Assembly (NCBI RefSeq): GCF_964033635.1
Contig: NZ_OZ035533.1
Span: 310,001 to 374,000 of the forward strand
Reading direction: 5' to 3'
Length of the DNA: 64,000 nt
Origin: Chitinophaga sp. MM2321
GTDB taxonomy: Bacteria > Bacteroidota > Bacteroidia > Chitinophagales > Chitinophagaceae
In this document: piece after piece, positions 62,945-64,000 of the stretch
Position numbering within the stretch: the stretch's first letter is position 1
Layout of the letters: each line of letters begins with the position of its first letter
Position numbers and translations under genes: made by a program
The notes under the pieces: model-generated
Databases searched by the model: none
Told to the model about the DNA's origin: nothing
Seen by the model: only the letters and a program-made list of their open reading frames with translations

Positions 62945-64000
62945 GTGCGAATAAACATTAACAGGGTATCCCTGGCAGGTTTAGTTGTAGCCCTGGGTAT
63001 TATTTACGGCGATATCGGAACTTCTCCGCTCTACGTTTTCAAAGCCATTGTAGGCGGAAACCCCATCAGTGACCTACTCGTTATCGGCGGTATCTCCTGT
63101 ATTATATGGACACTTACCCTACAAACCACGGTTAAGTATGTAATTCTGACCTTACGGGCAGATAATAAAGGAGAAGGTGGTATCTTCTCCCTCTATGCGC
63201 TCGTTCGCCGCCACGCCAGATGGACCGTTATATTCGGTATGATCGGCGGCGCTGCTCTGCTGGCAGACGGCATCATTACTCCTCCCATTACCGTTACTTC
63301 CGCCATTGAAGGGCTTCGTACCCTGGAAGTTTTTAAAGATCTCAGCCAGATAACCATTGTAAAAATCGTTCTTACGATTATCAGTGGCCTCTTTATCATG
63401 CAGCAATTCGGTACGGTGTCTATCGGCCGTATGTTTGGCCCTATCATGGTACTCTGGTTCTCTATGCTTGGTATTCTCGGTATTTCGCACATTGCCGACG
63501 ATATCAGCATATTCAAGGCATTCAGCCCCCATTATGCCATAGAACTGCTGACAACCTACCCTAAAGGCTTTTTAATCCTGGGCGCCGTATTTCTCTGTAC
63601 AACGGGAGCGGAGGCACTATATTCTGACCTTGGCCACTGTGGCAGAGGCAATATCCGGGTTTCCTGGATCTTCGTTAAATCTTGTCTTGTTTTGAATTAT
63701 CTCGGACAGGGCGCCTGGTTACTTACCCAAAAAGGACAGATTCTTCCAAAAGACCAGAATCCGTTCTTTACCATTATGCCGGAGTGGTTCGTCATCTTTG
63801 GTGTATTAATAGCCACGATGGCATCTATCATTGCCAGCCAGGCATTGATCTCCGGATCATTTACCCTGATTGCAGAAGCCATGCGGCTCAACCTCTGGCC
63901 TAAGATGCGGGTGAATTACCCTACTGAAATGCGGGGTCAGTTATATATTCCCGGCATCAACACCATGTTATTTGTAGGATGCACGGCCATCGTACTCCTC
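62945..64000 (+). CDS. kup: KUP-family potassium transporter (3' end outside the window)
   Basis: The frame is open from GTG 62945 to the last base, giving 352 residues of a K+/H+ symporter of the KUP family. Signatures are IYGDIGTSPLYVFK near residue 20, DNKGEGGIFSLYALVR near 74, LLADGIITPP near 107 and TTGAEALYSDLGHCG near 220; about eight to nine helices are visible so far. Upstream in-frame codons give no ATG, so GTG is preferred. The C-terminal third, including the cytoplasmic domain, is cut off by the window edge. Confidence 0.93.
   Translation, partial: MRININRVSLAGLVVALGIIYGDIGTSPLYVFKAIVGGNPISDLLVIGGISCIIWTLTLQTTVKYVILTLRADNKGEGGIFSLYALVRRHARWTVIFGMIGGAALLADGIITPPITVTSAIEGLRTLEVFKDLSQITIVKIVLTIISGLFIMQQFGTVSIGRMFGPIMVLWFSMLGILGISHIADDISIFKAFSPHYAIELLTTYPKGFLILGAVFLCTTGAEALYSDLGHCGRGNIRVSWIFVKSCLVLNYLGQGAWLLTQKGQILPKDQNPFFTIMPEWFVIFGVLIATMASIIASQALISGSFTLIAEAMRLNLWPKMRVNYPTEMRGQLYIPGINTMLFVGCTAIVLL

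Noticed and set aside
1..64000. CRISPR array, prophage, integrase or tRNA-linked island
   Set aside because: I read the gaps on both strands and saw no repeat-spacer array, no phage or integrase gene and no cloverleaf sequence.

Overview
The window looks like the chromosome of a Bacteroidota bacterium, most likely of the Chitinophaga / Chitinophagaceae type. The reasons are the two promoters that match the Bacteroidota form exactly (TTTG, 19 bases, TAnnTTTG), the scarcity of Shine-Dalgarno sequences, a type IX secretion C-terminal domain, GH2 and GH29 glycosidases with signal peptides, small Bacteroidota-specific membrane proteins, and a nuoA-N set with separate nuoC and nuoD and a short nuoG. 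It reads as core chromosome: I see no transposase, integrase, phage gene, CRISPR array, rRNA or tRNA.

Layout. 1-4.1 kb: a fatty-acid beta-oxidation fusion enzyme cut by the window start, then a two-gene ABC exporter. 4.1-6.6 kb: surE, a small membrane protein, lpxB (lipid A) and a 56-residue convergent membrane protein. 6.6-10.7 kb: a beta-mannosidase and alpha-L-fucosidase pair. 10.8-15.9 kb: an orphan response regulator, a bifunctional (p)ppGpp enzyme, purA and an acidic protein with an AT-hook. 16-26.2 kb: pabB, a TIGR01777 epimerase, two exported or membrane proteins of unknown function, purQ, a free DsbD-alpha-like domain, full-length dsbD, hisS and a low-molecular-weight phosphatase. 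26.5-29.5 kb: a PstS-like lipoprotein and a TPR protein.

29.6-43.0 kb is a complete 14-gene NADH:quinone oxidoreductase (complex I) operon in the order nuoABCDEFGHIJKLMN. An exact consensus promoter just upstream fixes the nuoA start. 43.1-47.4 kb holds a MacB/FtsX-type permease and a GntP permease - RidA - D-threonine aldolase/D-serine dehydratase cluster that suggests D-amino-acid use. 47.5-50.3 kb (minus strand) holds small envelope genes and an overlapping pair (52-residue ORF plus a DUF6169-like protein). 50.4-51.5 kb is rpsF-rpsR-rplI. 51.7-55 kb is a large T9SS cargo nuclease. 55.2-58 kb is htpG, a possible structured leader or small RNA, and a lipoprotein esterase. 58.1-60.9 kb is recJ and a polyprenyl diphosphate synthase. 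61.2-62.8 kb is an OmpA-like porin with an exact consensus promoter. The window ends inside a kup potassium transporter.

The most unusual signals are non-coding. Long inverted repeats with arms of up to 45 bp sit directly after stop codons (nuoM/nuoN, after nuoN, 47.4 kb, 59.9 kb). A terminator hairpin ends 17 bases before the start of the esterase at 57.2 kb. The short overlapping ORF pair at 49.7-50.3 kb has its own nearly leaderless promoter. No obvious defence or mobile system is present.
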